Origin: UBA10649 sp037130755
GTDB taxonomy: Bacteria > Actinomycetota > Actinomycetes > S36-B12
DNA: 64,000 nt
Assembly (NCBI GenBank): GCA_037130755.1
Contig: JBAXSI010000016.1
Location: 1 to 64,000 of the forward strand
Direction: 5' to 3'
Below, piece after piece: positions 41,792 through 50,113 of the stretch (its first letter is position 1; every line of letters starts with the position of its first letter). The translations under genes were made by a program, and so were the position numbers. Under the pieces are notes generated by a model. The model was not told where the DNA came from and searched no databases. It saw nothing but the letters and a program-made list of their open reading frames with translations.

Positions 41792-42576
41792 GCCCTGCCC
41801 CAGGGCAACCACGCTGGGGCGACGAGCAACGAGCACACGAGAAGGACCTGCTCCGTCGCTTCGCCACCTTGGACCCTGACGACCCGGAGCGTTCGCGCCT
41901 GCGCGAAGACCTCGTGCTCATGCACCTTCCCCTCGTCCGACATCTGGCGCGGCGCTACCGGGAGCGCGGTGAGGCCTTCGAGGACCTCGTACAGGTCGGC
42001 ACCGTCGGCCTCATCAAGGCCGTCGATCGGTTCGACCCGGATAGGGGAACGGAGTTCTCCACGTATGCGACGCCGACGATCCTCGGCGAGATCAAGCGCC
42101 ACTTCCGCGACCGCACCTGGGCCATCAAGGTGCCCCGACGCCTGCAGGAACTGAACGCCTCGGTGGCGGCGGCCACCGACTCGATGACCCAGTCCCTGGG
42201 GCGAGCGCCGACGGTACGGGAGCTGGCGCAGGAACTGGACGTGAGTGAGGACGAGGTTCTCGACGCTCTGGAGGCTCGGCACGCCTATGCTACGTCGTCC
42301 TTCGATCCCGCGGACGACGACGATGCTCCCGCGCGCTCCCTCGCAGACTCCCTCGGCGAGGTCGACGAAGCCCTCGCAGCGGTGGAGGACCGCGAATCGC
42401 TGCGACCGCTGCTCGAAGCGCTTCCTGAGCGAGAGCGCCGCCTGATCCTGCTTCGCTTCTTCCAGAACAAGAGCCAGTCGCAGATCGCCGACGAGCTCGG
42501 CATATCGCAGATGCACGTGTCGCGGCTTCTCGCCCGCACGCTCTCGCAACTGCGCGAGGGCCTCACGGCTGCGTGA
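41788..42576 (+). CDS. RNA polymerase sigma factor, SigB/SigF family
   Basis: 262-residue group 3 sigma factor. Region 2 is VRHLARRYRERGEAFEDLVQVGTVGLIKAVDRFDPDRG-like (split here around DLVQVG), region 3 around APTVRELAQELDVSEDEV, and region 4 helix-turn-helix NKSQSQIADELGISQMHVSRLL. This family runs general or osmotic stress regulons and is held by its RsbW-type partner, encoded just upstream. GTG at 41788 overlaps the partner's stop. It meets the convergent membrane gene with no gap. Confidence 0.94.
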   Translation: MSPAPGQPRWGDEQRAHEKDLLRRFATLDPDDPERSRLREDLVLMHLPLVRHLARRYRERGEAFEDLVQVGTVGLIKAVDRFDPDRGTEFSTYATPTILGEIKRHFRDRTWAIKVPRRLQELNASVAAATDSMTQSLGRAPTVRELAQELDVSEDEVLDALEARHAYATSSFDPADDDDAPARSLADSLGEVDEALAAVEDRESLRPLLEALPERERRLILLRFFQNKSQSQIADELGISQMHVSRLLARTLSQLREGLTAA

Positions 42577-42978
42577 CTACTCCTCGTCGAGGGCCCGAAT
42601 CACGGCGGGCGTGAACGCGAGCACGATCCCCAGCACCGCCATGAGCGAGAAGGTGATACCCACCCATCGCTCGCTCCCTTCGGCCTGGGCCAACGGGATC
42701 CCGATCACGAGTGCCATTAACTGGGCGACCAGGAAGGGGGCACGCGCCCACCGACGTCCACGCCACCAGCCCCGGGTAACCCAGCCCAGGCCGGCACCGA
42801 AGATCGCGAAGAGGGCGACCTGGAGTGCAATGGCCGGGACGTTGGAGACTTCTGCCGGGCCGGTGGCGCCGAGGCGCAGGCCCTCCACGAGGAGGAAGAC
42901 GGCGTAGCCCAGAAGTGCCAGCCCCTCGATCAGGGCGATCGCCGCCAACGCGGTCAGGGGGCGAGTCGAGGTCGGCAC
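42577..42978 (-). CDS. Four-segment membrane protein, function unknown
   Basis: 133 residues with four hydrophobic segments (about 8-32, 46-66, 82-98 and 105-126), a basic loop (RGWWRGRRWAR) and an acidic C-terminal LDEE. Not a recognised family. GTG at 42978 has TAGGGT six bases upstream, and the divergent lipid kinase starts 37 bases away. Confidence 0.7.
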   Translation of the reverse strand: MPTSTRPLTALAAIALIEGLALLGYAVFLLVEGLRLGATGPAEVSNVPAIALQVALFAIFGAGLGWVTRGWWRGRRWARAPFLVAQLMALVIGIPLAQAEGSERWVGITFSLMAVLGIVLAFTPAVIRALDEE

Positions 42979-42984
42979 GGCACC

Positions 42985-42990
42985 ACCCTA
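42985..42990 (-). promoter_or_regulatory. -10 element, leaderless promoter of the four-segment membrane gene
   Basis: TAGGGT-GGTGCC-GTG. Only 13 bases separate it from the divergent -10 at 43004-43009. Confidence 0.55.
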
Positions 42991-43003
42991 GAGGCGCTGC
43001 GGA

Positions 43004-43009
43004 TAGGCT
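43004..43009 (+). promoter_or_regulatory. -10 element, leaderless promoter of the lipid kinase
   Basis: TAGGCT-CTCGGG-GTG. Confidence 0.55.
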
Positions 43010-43015
43010 CTCGGG

Positions 43016-43960
43016 GTGCGCGGGCTGCTGGTGGTGAACCCCAAGGCGACCACCACTTCCCCCCGGGTAATCGACCTCATCGTCCACGCCCTGTCCGACC
43101 AGCTCGAGCTCGACGTGACCGTCACGACGCACAAGGGCCACGGCATCATGCTGGGCGAACTGGCACTGCAGCAGGGCCTTGACGTCGTCATCACCCTCGG
43201 CGGCGACGGGATCGTCAACGAGGTCGTCAACGGGATCCTGAGCAATGGCCCCGGACCGCACGTGCCCAGGATCGCCACCGTCCCGGGCGGCAGCGCAAAC
43301 GTCTTCGCCCGAACGATCGGCCTGCCCACGGACTCCGCCGAGGCCGCCGGCCAGGTTCTGGACGCTCTGCGCGCCGGGTCGACGCGGACCATCGGCCTCG
43401 GCCGCGCCGGCGACCGTTGGTTCCTCGCCAATGCCGGCCTCGGCATCGACGCCGAGATCATCGCCGCGATGGAGCGGCACCGGGAGGCCGGGCGCACGGC
43501 TTCCCCGACCCGCTACTTCATCACCACGCTCAACGAGTTCTTCCGCGGCACCAACCGCAAGGAGCCCGCCCTGACGCTGACCCGACCTACCGGTCCGCAT
43601 GGGGAGGCCGGCGACCGGCTGGAAGGGGTCTTCCTGGCCATCGTCCAGAACGCCTCCCCGTGGACCTTCTTCGGCACGTGGCCGATCAGCCCCTGTCCGG
43701 ACGCCGACTTCGACCTCGGCCTGGACGTGTTCGCGGCACGTCGCCTGCGCGTGCCGACCGCGCTTCGTGCCGCCCGTCGGATGCTGACCCGCACAACCGG
43801 CGGCACCGCCGGCGGCGGGTTGATCTTGTGGCACGACCAAGAGCGGTTCACCCTGACGGCGACCCGGCCGGTGGAGCTCCAGATCGACGGGGAAGGCATG
43901 GGCATGACCACCGAAGTGACCTTCAGCAGCCATCCGCAGGCCCTGCAGGTGGTCATCTGA
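43016..43960 (+). CDS. Diacylglycerol kinase-family lipid kinase
   Basis: 314 residues, DagK/YegS type. The nucleotide-binding signature is TLGGDGIVNEVVNG (about residue 61), with VPGGSANVFART next and the C-terminal beta-sandwich ending in the short DGEGMG motif. It phosphorylates diacylglycerol or a related lipid (sphingosine-type and isoprenoid substrates are alternatives). GTG at 43016. It is followed by the 316-base region before whiB1. Confidence 0.92.
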   Translation: MRGLLVVNPKATTTSPRVIDLIVHALSDQLELDVTVTTHKGHGIMLGELALQQGLDVVITLGGDGIVNEVVNGILSNGPGPHVPRIATVPGGSANVFARTIGLPTDSAEAAGQVLDALRAGSTRTIGLGRAGDRWFLANAGLGIDAEIIAAMERHREAGRTASPTRYFITTLNEFFRGTNRKEPALTLTRPTGPHGEAGDRLEGVFLAIVQNASPWTFFGTWPISPCPDADFDLGLDVFAARRLRVPTALRAARRMLTRTTGGTAGGGLILWHDQERFTLTATRPVELQIDGEGMGMTTEVTFSSHPQALQVVI

Positions 43961-44276
43961 TCAATCGACGTGCTGTCGGCAAAAGTGCAAGCGTTTTCCA
44001 GTTGTTCGTTTATCGGACGGACATATCATGATAAATAGGGTCTTCGTAATCAGTTTGTGATCCAACCGACAGGGGAACCGGGACGAAATGGGGCCGTTCC
44101 TCTTGTGAGATGGGCGGACCTCTGCGAACCTATACGGACCCGTTGCGTTTATGGGTCGGCTTCTTCCTCCGGCGAAAGACCGGGCAATCCCCGGCCTTAA
44201 CCCTGATGCGCCGTCACGTGAACGCAATCACGAGCACTGGCGACCCCAGTGCGCTGCACAGATGAGGTGACGACGC
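43961..44276 (+). promoter_or_regulatory. Upstream region of whiB1, no gene seen
   Basis: 316 bases with no good coding frame. The first 90 bases are unusually A/T-rich (around catatcatgataaatagg, 44022-44040). The palindrome TCACGTGA lies at 44213-44220, and a TATACG hexamer at about 44133-44138 could be a -10. A lone half-site like TTTGTGA occurs near 44054. This length suggests complex control of whiB1, but I cannot name the regulators. Confidence 0.4.
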
Positions 44277-44531
44277 ATGGACTGGCGCCACGAGGCTGCC
44301 TGCCGTGACGAGGATCCCGAGTTGTTCTTCCCGATCGGCAACACCGGGCCAGCGCTGGTCCAGATCGAGGAGGGCAAGGCGGTGTGCCGTCGCTGTAGTG
44401 TCGTGGACGAGTGCCTGCGCTGGGCCCTTGAGACCGGCCAGGACGCCGGCGTGTGGGGTGGCCTCAGCGAGGACGAGCGCCGGGCCCTGAAGCGTCGCAA
44501 CGCGCGCCTGCGCGCCCGCAGCAACGCCTGA
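44277..44531 (+). CDS. whiB1: WhiB1-type iron-sulfur transcription factor
   Basis: 84 residues. The four cluster ligands Cys9, Cys37, Cys40 and Cys46 sit exactly as in M. tuberculosis WhiB1, followed by the GVWGG turn and a basic KRRNARLRAR tail that binds DNA. It carries a nitric-oxide-sensitive 4Fe-4S cluster and works with the primary sigma factor. The ribosome site GAGGTGA lies before ATG. It converges on pdtaS with a five-base gap, the same arrangement as Rv3219/Rv3220c. Confidence 0.96.
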   Translation: MDWRHEAACRDEDPELFFPIGNTGPALVQIEEGKAVCRRCSVVDECLRWALETGQDAGVWGGLSEDERRALKRRNARLRARSNA

Positions 44532-44536
44532 CCGAA

Positions 44537-46006
44537 CTACCGCGCCCGGCTGGCCGGGAACTCCATTGTCACCTGCGTGCCCTCGGCCGTGCCCGTGAAG
44601 TCGCACGTCCCCCGCAGGTCCCCGGTCACGAGGGACTGCACGATCGAAAGCCCGAGCCCGGTGTCGTTCGCATCGAACCCGCTCGGCAGGCCCTGCCCGT
44701 CGTCGCCGACCACGACGTCGACCACGTCGTGCCCGTACGAGACCCGACGCTCCAGCGTCACGGTGATCATCGAGGCACCTGCATGCTCCACAGCGTTGTG
44801 GAGCAGCTCCGACACCGCCATGGCCAGCGGCGTCGCCTGATCGGCCGTCAGCTGCCCGAGTGTTCCGACCCGCGAGATGTGCGGCGGCTCAGCACCACCG
44901 GCGTAGGCAGGCGCCAGGTCGCCAACCAAGCCGATGATGCGATCGACGATCGCGTCGAAGTCGACCTGCTCTCCGACATCCGCGGTGAGCGACTCGTGGA
45001 CGACGGCGATCGCGGCCACCCGAAGCTCGGCCTCGGCCAGGGCCTCCCGCGCCTCGGGCGTGCCCGCGCGCCGGGCCTGGAGCCGCAGCATCGCAGCCAC
45101 GGTCTGCAGGTTGTTCTTCACCCGATGATGGATCTCGCGGATGGTGGCGTCCTTGCTCATCAGGGCCCGCTCCCGGCGTCGCACATCGGTGACGTCCTGC
45201 AGGAAGACGATCGCGCCCACATGCTCACCGCGCAGGGCCACGGGAATGCTGCGCAGAAGGACGATCGCCGAGCCGTTCTCGATGTCGGCTGAGCCGGCGA
45301 CGCGACCGGACGCGACCGCGGACAGCGCGTCGTCGACCGGGCCGGGCCGATGGGACAGCCGGGCGGCCAGCTCGCTGAACGACGAGCCGACCATGTCCGT
45401 GGCAAGCCCCAGGCGCCGCAGTGCACTGACGGAGTTGGGGCTGGCGTAGGTGACGCGGCCGGCGGCGTCCAGACGAATGATCCCGTCGCCCACGCGCGGC
45501 GAGCCGAGGGCATCGGTGTGGATATCGGGTACCGGGAAGCGACCGTCCACCAGCATCGCGAAGAGGTCGTCGGCCGACGTCAGGTAGATCTCCTCCAACT
45601 GGCCGGCGACGCGAGGTGCCGCCGACGCGTGGCGGGCGACGACGCCGATCACGCGGTCGCCGTGCCGGATGGGATACGCCTCGACGTGCGTAGGGACGGA
45701 GGGCTGCTGCGCGTCGCGGAAGACGACGGCCCGACCGAAGGCGGCCGCCTGGTCGAGGTGAGGGTTACGGCCACGCGGGGAGAACGTGCCGGGTACGTCG
45801 TCAGGCACCGAGGTGGGTGCGGTGGTCGGCCGCACCTGGGCGACCGCGACCAGTCCGGCCTCGTTCCAGGTGGGGACCCACATGACCAGGTCGCTCAACG
45901 CGAGATCGGCCAGGAGCATCCAGTCAAGGACGACCTGCGAGAGCAGGTCGGTGTCCGCCCGGCTGAGGTCGGTGCGTTCCTCTACGACCTTGGTGAGGAT
46001 GGCCAC
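44537..46006 (-). CDS. pdtaS: PdtaS-type sensor histidine kinase
   Basis: 489 residues: N-terminal GAF domain (about 1-145), PAS domain (about 160-290), then HisKA_2 with phospho-acceptor His in REIHHRVKNNLQTV and a HATPase domain (SELLHNAVEHA, VGDDGQGLP, TGLGLSIV). In mycobacteria its partner is the RNA-binding antiterminator PdtaR; none is seen here. The frame opens at 46093, but the family starts at about the GTG at 46006, with TATCCT eight bases upstream. Adjacent to whiB1 as in M. tuberculosis; ureC ends 17 bases upstream. Confidence 0.94.
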   Translation of the reverse strand: MAILTKVVEERTDLSRADTDLLSQVVLDWMLLADLALSDLVMWVPTWNEAGLVAVAQVRPTTAPTSVPDDVPGTFSPRGRNPHLDQAAAFGRAVVFRDAQQPSVPTHVEAYPIRHGDRVIGVVARHASAAPRVAGQLEEIYLTSADDLFAMLVDGRFPVPDIHTDALGSPRVGDGIIRLDAAGRVTYASPNSVSALRRLGLATDMVGSSFSELAARLSHRPGPVDDALSAVASGRVAGSADIENGSAIVLLRSIPVALRGEHVGAIVFLQDVTDVRRRERALMSKDATIREIHHRVKNNLQTVAAMLRLQARRAGTPEAREALAEAELRVAAIAVVHESLTADVGEQVDFDAIVDRIIGLVGDLAPAYAGGAEPPHISRVGTLGQLTADQATPLAMAVSELLHNAVEHAGASMITVTLERRVSYGHDVVDVVVGDDGQGLPSGFDANDTGLGLSIVQSLVTGDLRGTCDFTGTAEGTQVTMEFPASRAR

Positions 46007-46014
46007 GAGCGTTG

Positions 46015-46020
46015 AGGATA
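46015..46020 (-). promoter_or_regulatory. -10 element before pdtaS
   Basis: TATCCT, eight bases, GTG at 46006. It would let pdtaS be transcribed apart from the urease-like operon that ends just upstream. Confidence 0.4.
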
Positions 46021-46023
46021 CGG

Positions 46024-47676
46024 CTACCAGTAGTGCAGGCGTGAGATGGGAACCTGCGACACGGGGTCCATTGTCAGCAGGCTGCCGTTCCACCGCACCG
46101 ATGAGCCGTCGTCTGCCACGTCGACGTTCCCCACCTCGGCGTTGCGCACCAACGTGGCGGAACGAACCGTCCGACAGGACCGAACCGGAACGACGCGTCT
46201 GGCGACGGGCGCCGGGCCCTCCGCGATGGCCGCCTCGTTGGAGAACAGCACCGACAGGTCCGAGGCCGCCAGCCCGAGGGCGCCGTACTGAGGACCAAGC
46301 GCCAGTGGCTCGGCCGAGTCGATGCTCGCGTTCGGGTCACCCGTGACGCCCCAGGCCGGGAAGCCCGACTTGAGCACCAGTTGGGGCTTGGCCGCGAACA
46401 GCTCCGGGCGCCACAGGACGATGTCCGCCAGGTGCCCGACCGCGAGCCGGCCGACCTCGTGGGCCAGGCCGTGCACGAGCGCGGGGTTGATCGTGATCTT
46501 CGCCAGGTAGCGAAGGATCCGGTCGTTGTCATCAGGAGAGTCGGCGCGGGACTCGTCGAGTCCTGCCATGACGCCTGCGAGCGCGAAGGTGCGCCACCAG
46601 GTCTCGCCGGCGCGGCCCATCCCCTGCGCATCGGAGGACGTGACCCCGATCACGCCCAGATCGTGGAGCCGCCCTTCGGCGGCCATCGTCACGCCTCGCA
46701 CCCGCGACCGGGCGATGCGGACGTCGCTTTCGTTGCCCGGGTTCATCCCATGGCACAGCAGGATCATGTCGACGTGCTCGGCGACTGCATTCACGCCGTA
46801 CGGCAGCGTCGGGTTCGTCGACGAGGCGAGGATGTTGTCGACGCCCGCAAGCTCCAGCACGTTGGGGGCATGGCCGCCGCCGCAGCCCTCCACGTGGTAG
46901 GCGTGCAGCACCCGACCGTCGAGAACGGCGATCGTGTCCGAGACCGAGAGCGTCTCGTTGAGGCCGTCGGTATGCAGGGCGACTTGGATGTCGAACTCGT
47001 CGGCGCACCGCAGGGCCGTGTCGATGGTGCGGAGCGTGGCTCCCGTGTCCTCGTGGATCTTCAGACCGCACACGTGTGCGTCGATCGACTCACGGATGGT
47101 CTCGCCGCGCGAAGTGGAGCCCCGCCCGAGCAGCCCGACGTTGAGCGGGAAGGTGTCCATGGCGCGCAGTCCGCGCTCGAGCACCCAGCCGGACCCGAGC
47201 CCGACACCCCACATCGGGCCGGCCTCCTGTCCGATGACAGTCGTGACCCCGGAGGAGATCTCGGCCTCGAACACGCGCGGACTCAGCGTATGGACGTGCG
47301 TGTCGATTCCCCCCGGAGTCGCGATGAGACCGTCCCCGTCGATGACCACCGTTCCGGTACCGACGACGATGTCGATGCCGTCCGACGTATCGGGGTTGCC
47401 CGCCCGGCCGATGCCGCTGATGCGCCCCTCGCGGATGCCGATGCACGCGACCTGGACCCCGTCGACCGGATCGAGGACGACGACGTTGGTGATCAGGACA
47501 TCGCAGGACTCGCGCGCCGCCAGCGCCTTCAGACCGATGCCGTCCCGTCCGGTCTTGGCGAAGCCGACGTGCAGCTCGTCGCCCGCGTCGTTCACTCGGG
47601 ACGTGATGCCAAGGCGCAGCTTCGTGTCGCCCAGTACGACGATGTCCCCGACGCTCGGACCGTAGGCGCCGCTCAT
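46024..47676 (-). CDS. ureC: Urease alpha subunit homologue, atypical
   Basis: 550 residues. All nickel-site residues can be aligned by motif: DTHVH (two His), carbamylated Lys in GLKIHEDTG, His in ALHTDGLNE, His in AYHVEGCGGGHAP, Asp in TSSDAQGMG, and the flap Cys-His in LLCHGMNP, with the Arg of SRVRG. Yet it is divergent from standard UreC: the GPAxGTxATTCTPG loop is replaced by a GPMWGVGLGSG-type loop, QAMGR is QGMGR, and the HHLDP flap is HGMNP. So nickel hydrolase chemistry is likely but urea itself is not assured. ATG at 47676 overlaps the ureAB stop (ATGA). No accessory gene is nearby. Confidence 0.9.
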   Translation of the reverse strand: MSGAYGPSVGDIVVLGDTKLRLGITSRVNDAGDELHVGFAKTGRDGIGLKALAARESCDVLITNVVVLDPVDGVQVACIGIREGRISGIGRAGNPDTSDGIDIVVGTGTVVIDGDGLIATPGGIDTHVHTLSPRVFEAEISSGVTTVIGQEAGPMWGVGLGSGWVLERGLRAMDTFPLNVGLLGRGSTSRGETIRESIDAHVCGLKIHEDTGATLRTIDTALRCADEFDIQVALHTDGLNETLSVSDTIAVLDGRVLHAYHVEGCGGGHAPNVLELAGVDNILASSTNPTLPYGVNAVAEHVDMILLCHGMNPGNESDVRIARSRVRGVTMAAEGRLHDLGVIGVTSSDAQGMGRAGETWWRTFALAGVMAGLDESRADSPDDNDRILRYLAKITINPALVHGLAHEVGRLAVGHLADIVLWRPELFAAKPQLVLKSGFPAWGVTGDPNASIDSAEPLALGPQYGALGLAASDLSVLFSNEAAIAEGPAPVARRVVPVRSCRTVRSATLVRNAEVGNVDVADDGSSVRWNGSLLTMDPVSQVPISRLHYW

Positions 47677-48413
47677 GAGGTGCCCCCGACGTCGCGACGA
47701 AGTCTCATCAGCCCGGCCACTGCCGTCGCGGCCGCGGCGGTATCGCCGACGGGCACGCCGTCCACGACGTCGAGGTAGCCGCACTCCCGAAGGGTCGCAA
47801 GGGCCCGATCACGGGCGGCCGCGTCGTCGAGGGAACCGTCGATCAGGCCAGTGTTGCCGACGACGACGCGGTCACCTCGAATGCGCGCCATCGGCAGTTC
47901 CACCTGCTGGCCGACGCGGATCCAGACGGTCTCCCCCGCGGGCACCGCCAGCCGCATGCCGTACGCGGCGGAGCGATCCAGGCGCAGGCGCGGGTTCACC
48001 TCCGCGAGGTGAATGTGCGAGGTCAGGCCGATGTCGGTCGTGGCCTCGTTGGCGATCACGATCCTCGCGTCGATGGGCGGGGCACTGCTCCCGTCGCCCG
48101 CCTCCGCCTCCTGGCCGAACGGATCCTTGACGACGACCAGTCGCGTGCCGTCGTCGAAGCGGGCCTCCACGCGCACCTCGCCGAGTGCCTCGGGGACGCC
48201 GTCGAGGACGTCGTCGGGCCCCAGCAGTCGGCGCGCAGCATCGAGGACGTCCGGAAGGGACTTCCCATCACGTGCGCCCTCGCACACGGCGTCGGCGATG
48301 AGGGCCGTTGCCTCCGGGACGTTGAGCCTCAGCCCGCGGTCACGGCGACGCTGTGCAAGGGATGCCTGCACGTGAAGCAGGAGGCGGTCGCCCTCCCCCG
48401 GCGTCAGCGGCAC
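47673..48413 (-). CDS. ureAB: Fused urease gamma-beta subunit homologue
   Basis: 246 residues. Residues 1-100 are the gamma domain (MPLTPGEGDRLLLHV, LNVPEATALIADAV, CEGARDGKS). Residues about 112-205 are the beta domain with LTSHIHLAEVNPRLRLDR and the RLAVPAGETV strand. A 40-residue extra tail ends GLMRLRRDVGGTS. Gamma-beta fusions are known (UreA of Helicobacter and an actinobacterial form). The GTG at 48413 follows the amidohydrolase stop by one base, and the 3' end overlaps ureC. Confidence 0.92.
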   Translation of the reverse strand: MPLTPGEGDRLLLHVQASLAQRRRDRGLRLNVPEATALIADAVCEGARDGKSLPDVLDAARRLLGPDDVLDGVPEALGEVRVEARFDDGTRLVVVKDPFGQEAEAGDGSSAPPIDARIVIANEATTDIGLTSHIHLAEVNPRLRLDRSAAYGMRLAVPAGETVWIRVGQQVELPMARIRGDRVVVGNTGLIDGSLDDAAARDRALATLRECGYLDVVDGVPVGDTAAAATAVAGLMRLRRDVGGTS

Positions 48414-48414
48414 A

Positions 48415-50034
48415 TCAGCCTCCGAACACTCGCCTGCCGTCGCACCAGGTGCCGATCACCTCGACGGCCTCGATCTCGAGGGCGGGAACCGCACGCGGAT
48501 CGCTGCCCAGCATGACGATATCTGCTCGGGCACCCGGGCGAAGGACCCCTGCCCGCTCGTCCCCGCCCTGGAAGGCGACCCCCGCGGTGTAGCCGGCAAG
48601 CGCCTGCTCGACGGAGATGCGCTCCTCCGGCATCCAGGGATCGAGGAAGTCCCCCTCGGTCATCTGGCGCGTGACGGCCACCTGCATGCCGGCCAGTGGG
48701 GCGTACGTGGTGACCGGCCAGTCGCTGCCGAAGGAGATCGGTGCACCGGTCGCGAGGATCGACTTGATCATGTACTGCCGGTCGGTCCGCTCCTTGCCCA
48801 GACGCGGAGCTGTCAGCGCGGTCTGCCAGGAGTCGTACTTCGCCCAGTAGGGCTCGAAGTTGGCGATCACGCCCAGTTGCACGAAGCGGTCGATGTCGGT
48901 GTGGTCGACAAGTTGCGTGTGCGCGATGGTGGCACGCCGATCGCGGGCGCCGTTGACCGCGTTGGCGTGCTCGATCGCGTCGAGTGCCATGCGCGCCGCA
49001 GCGTCGCCGATGGCGTGGATGTGCGGGCTGAATCCGAGGCCGTCGACAGCAGCCACCGCGGCCTTGAGCTCGTCGGGATCCCAGTTCGGCAGCCCCACCG
49101 AGTGCGGGCAGTCGCAGTACGGCTCGAGCATCGCGCCAGTGGCGGACTCGATGACTCCGTCTGCGAAGAACTTGATTGTCGTTGCGGTGAGGCGGCCGGG
49201 TGCCGACGCCGCCACGCGCTCGCGAGTGGCCACGAAGTGGTCAAGCTGATCACGCCACGAGTTAGGGTCACACCACAGTCCCAGATCGGCGCGGAAGGTC
49301 AGGACGCCAGCCTCGTGCGCGGCCAGCCACAGCTCGACGTCATTCGGCTCGACCCACGCGTCCTGCACCCAGGTTAGGCCAGCACCGGAGAAGCAGTCCG
49401 CCGTATAGGTGAGTGCTGACACGCCCTGCTCGCGCGTCAACTTGGGCATCAGGTTGTACACGGGGCGCCACGCGCCCCACTCGCGCAACGTGCCCGTCGG
49501 CTCGCCGTTCTCGTCCATGACGATCTCGCCGTCGTGCGGCTGCGGAGACTGCGCGGTGTAGCCAGCGCGGCGCAGGGCCTCGGAGTTGACCCACACCGTG
49601 TGGTAGTCGGTGGCCCGCAGCACGGCGGGGCGATCGGGCACTTCGGCGTCGAGCCACGCGGCCAGGAAGACGCCGTTCGGTGCCAGTGTGTGATCGAACC
49701 CCTCGCCGCGCACCCACTCGACCTCCGGGTGCTCAGCCGCCCAGGCGCCGACGGCCTTGGCGATGTCCTGCGGGGTCGCGTGGTCGCGCACGGGCGCGAT
49801 CGACCGCTCGAAGCCACCCTGGATGCTGTGCACGTGCCCGTCGCGGAAGCCGGGTGCGACGAAGCCGCCCGCGGCATCGACGACCACCCCCGCGGGCAGG
49901 GCATGAGCCGCCTCGCCCAGGGCCAGAATGCCGTCATCGTCGAAGGCGATCGCGTCAGTCACGATGACCTGGCCATCGACCTGCGACCGCTCACCGGTCC
50001 AGACGGTGGCGTTCTCGATTCGGGTGACGGGCAC
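48415..50034 (-). CDS. Amidohydrolase family 3 (YtcJ/NfdA-like)
   Basis: 539 residues. Metal motif GFRDGHVHS (about residue 67), the RATDYHTVWVNS segment, HIHAIGDAAARMALD with His ligands, and SFGSDWPV near the C-terminus, as in metal-dependent amidohydrolases of the YtcJ type; N-substituted formamide deformylase is a characterised relative. It should open an amide, formamide or cyclic C-N bond. Context suggests it works on the compound the upstream transporter brings in, before or after the urease-like enzyme. The GTG at 50034 has AAGGAG at about 7 bases. Confidence 0.88.
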   Translation of the reverse strand: MPVTRIENATVWTGERSQVDGQVIVTDAIAFDDDGILALGEAAHALPAGVVVDAAGGFVAPGFRDGHVHSIQGGFERSIAPVRDHATPQDIAKAVGAWAAEHPEVEWVRGEGFDHTLAPNGVFLAAWLDAEVPDRPAVLRATDYHTVWVNSEALRRAGYTAQSPQPHDGEIVMDENGEPTGTLREWGAWRPVYNLMPKLTREQGVSALTYTADCFSGAGLTWVQDAWVEPNDVELWLAAHEAGVLTFRADLGLWCDPNSWRDQLDHFVATRERVAASAPGRLTATTIKFFADGVIESATGAMLEPYCDCPHSVGLPNWDPDELKAAVAAVDGLGFSPHIHAIGDAAARMALDAIEHANAVNGARDRRATIAHTQLVDHTDIDRFVQLGVIANFEPYWAKYDSWQTALTAPRLGKERTDRQYMIKSILATGAPISFGSDWPVTTYAPLAGMQVAVTRQMTEGDFLDPWMPEERISVEQALAGYTAGVAFQGGDERAGVLRPGARADIVMLGSDPRAVPALEIEAVEVIGTWCDGRRVFGG

Positions 50035-50074
50035 AGAAACTCCTTCGAACGTCGATGACTGGGTGAAGTGAGCT

Positions 50075-50105
50075 CAGGTGGGGGCGGACAGCCCGCCCCC
50101 ACCTG
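50075..50105 (-). terminator. Hairpin between the binding-protein and amidohydrolase genes
   Basis: Perfect 13-bp stem CAGGTGGGGGCGG/CCGCCCCCACCTG with a 5-base loop, nine bases after the potD-like stop on the minus strand. It has no T tract, so it may be a partial terminator or an mRNA stabiliser that sets transporter levels above the enzymes. Confidence 0.6.
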
Positions 50106-50113
50106 GCTGGTGA

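Noticed and set aside
40225..42549. 774-codon minus-strand frame
   Set aside because: Only the last 338 residues (diguanylate cyclase) are real; the N-terminal part is antisense to the anti-sigma/sigma genes, which have clear motifs and start signals.
44050..44065. CRP/Cmr binding site before whiB1
   Set aside because: Only a half-site is visible (TTTGTGA); no matching TCACA arm at the right distance.
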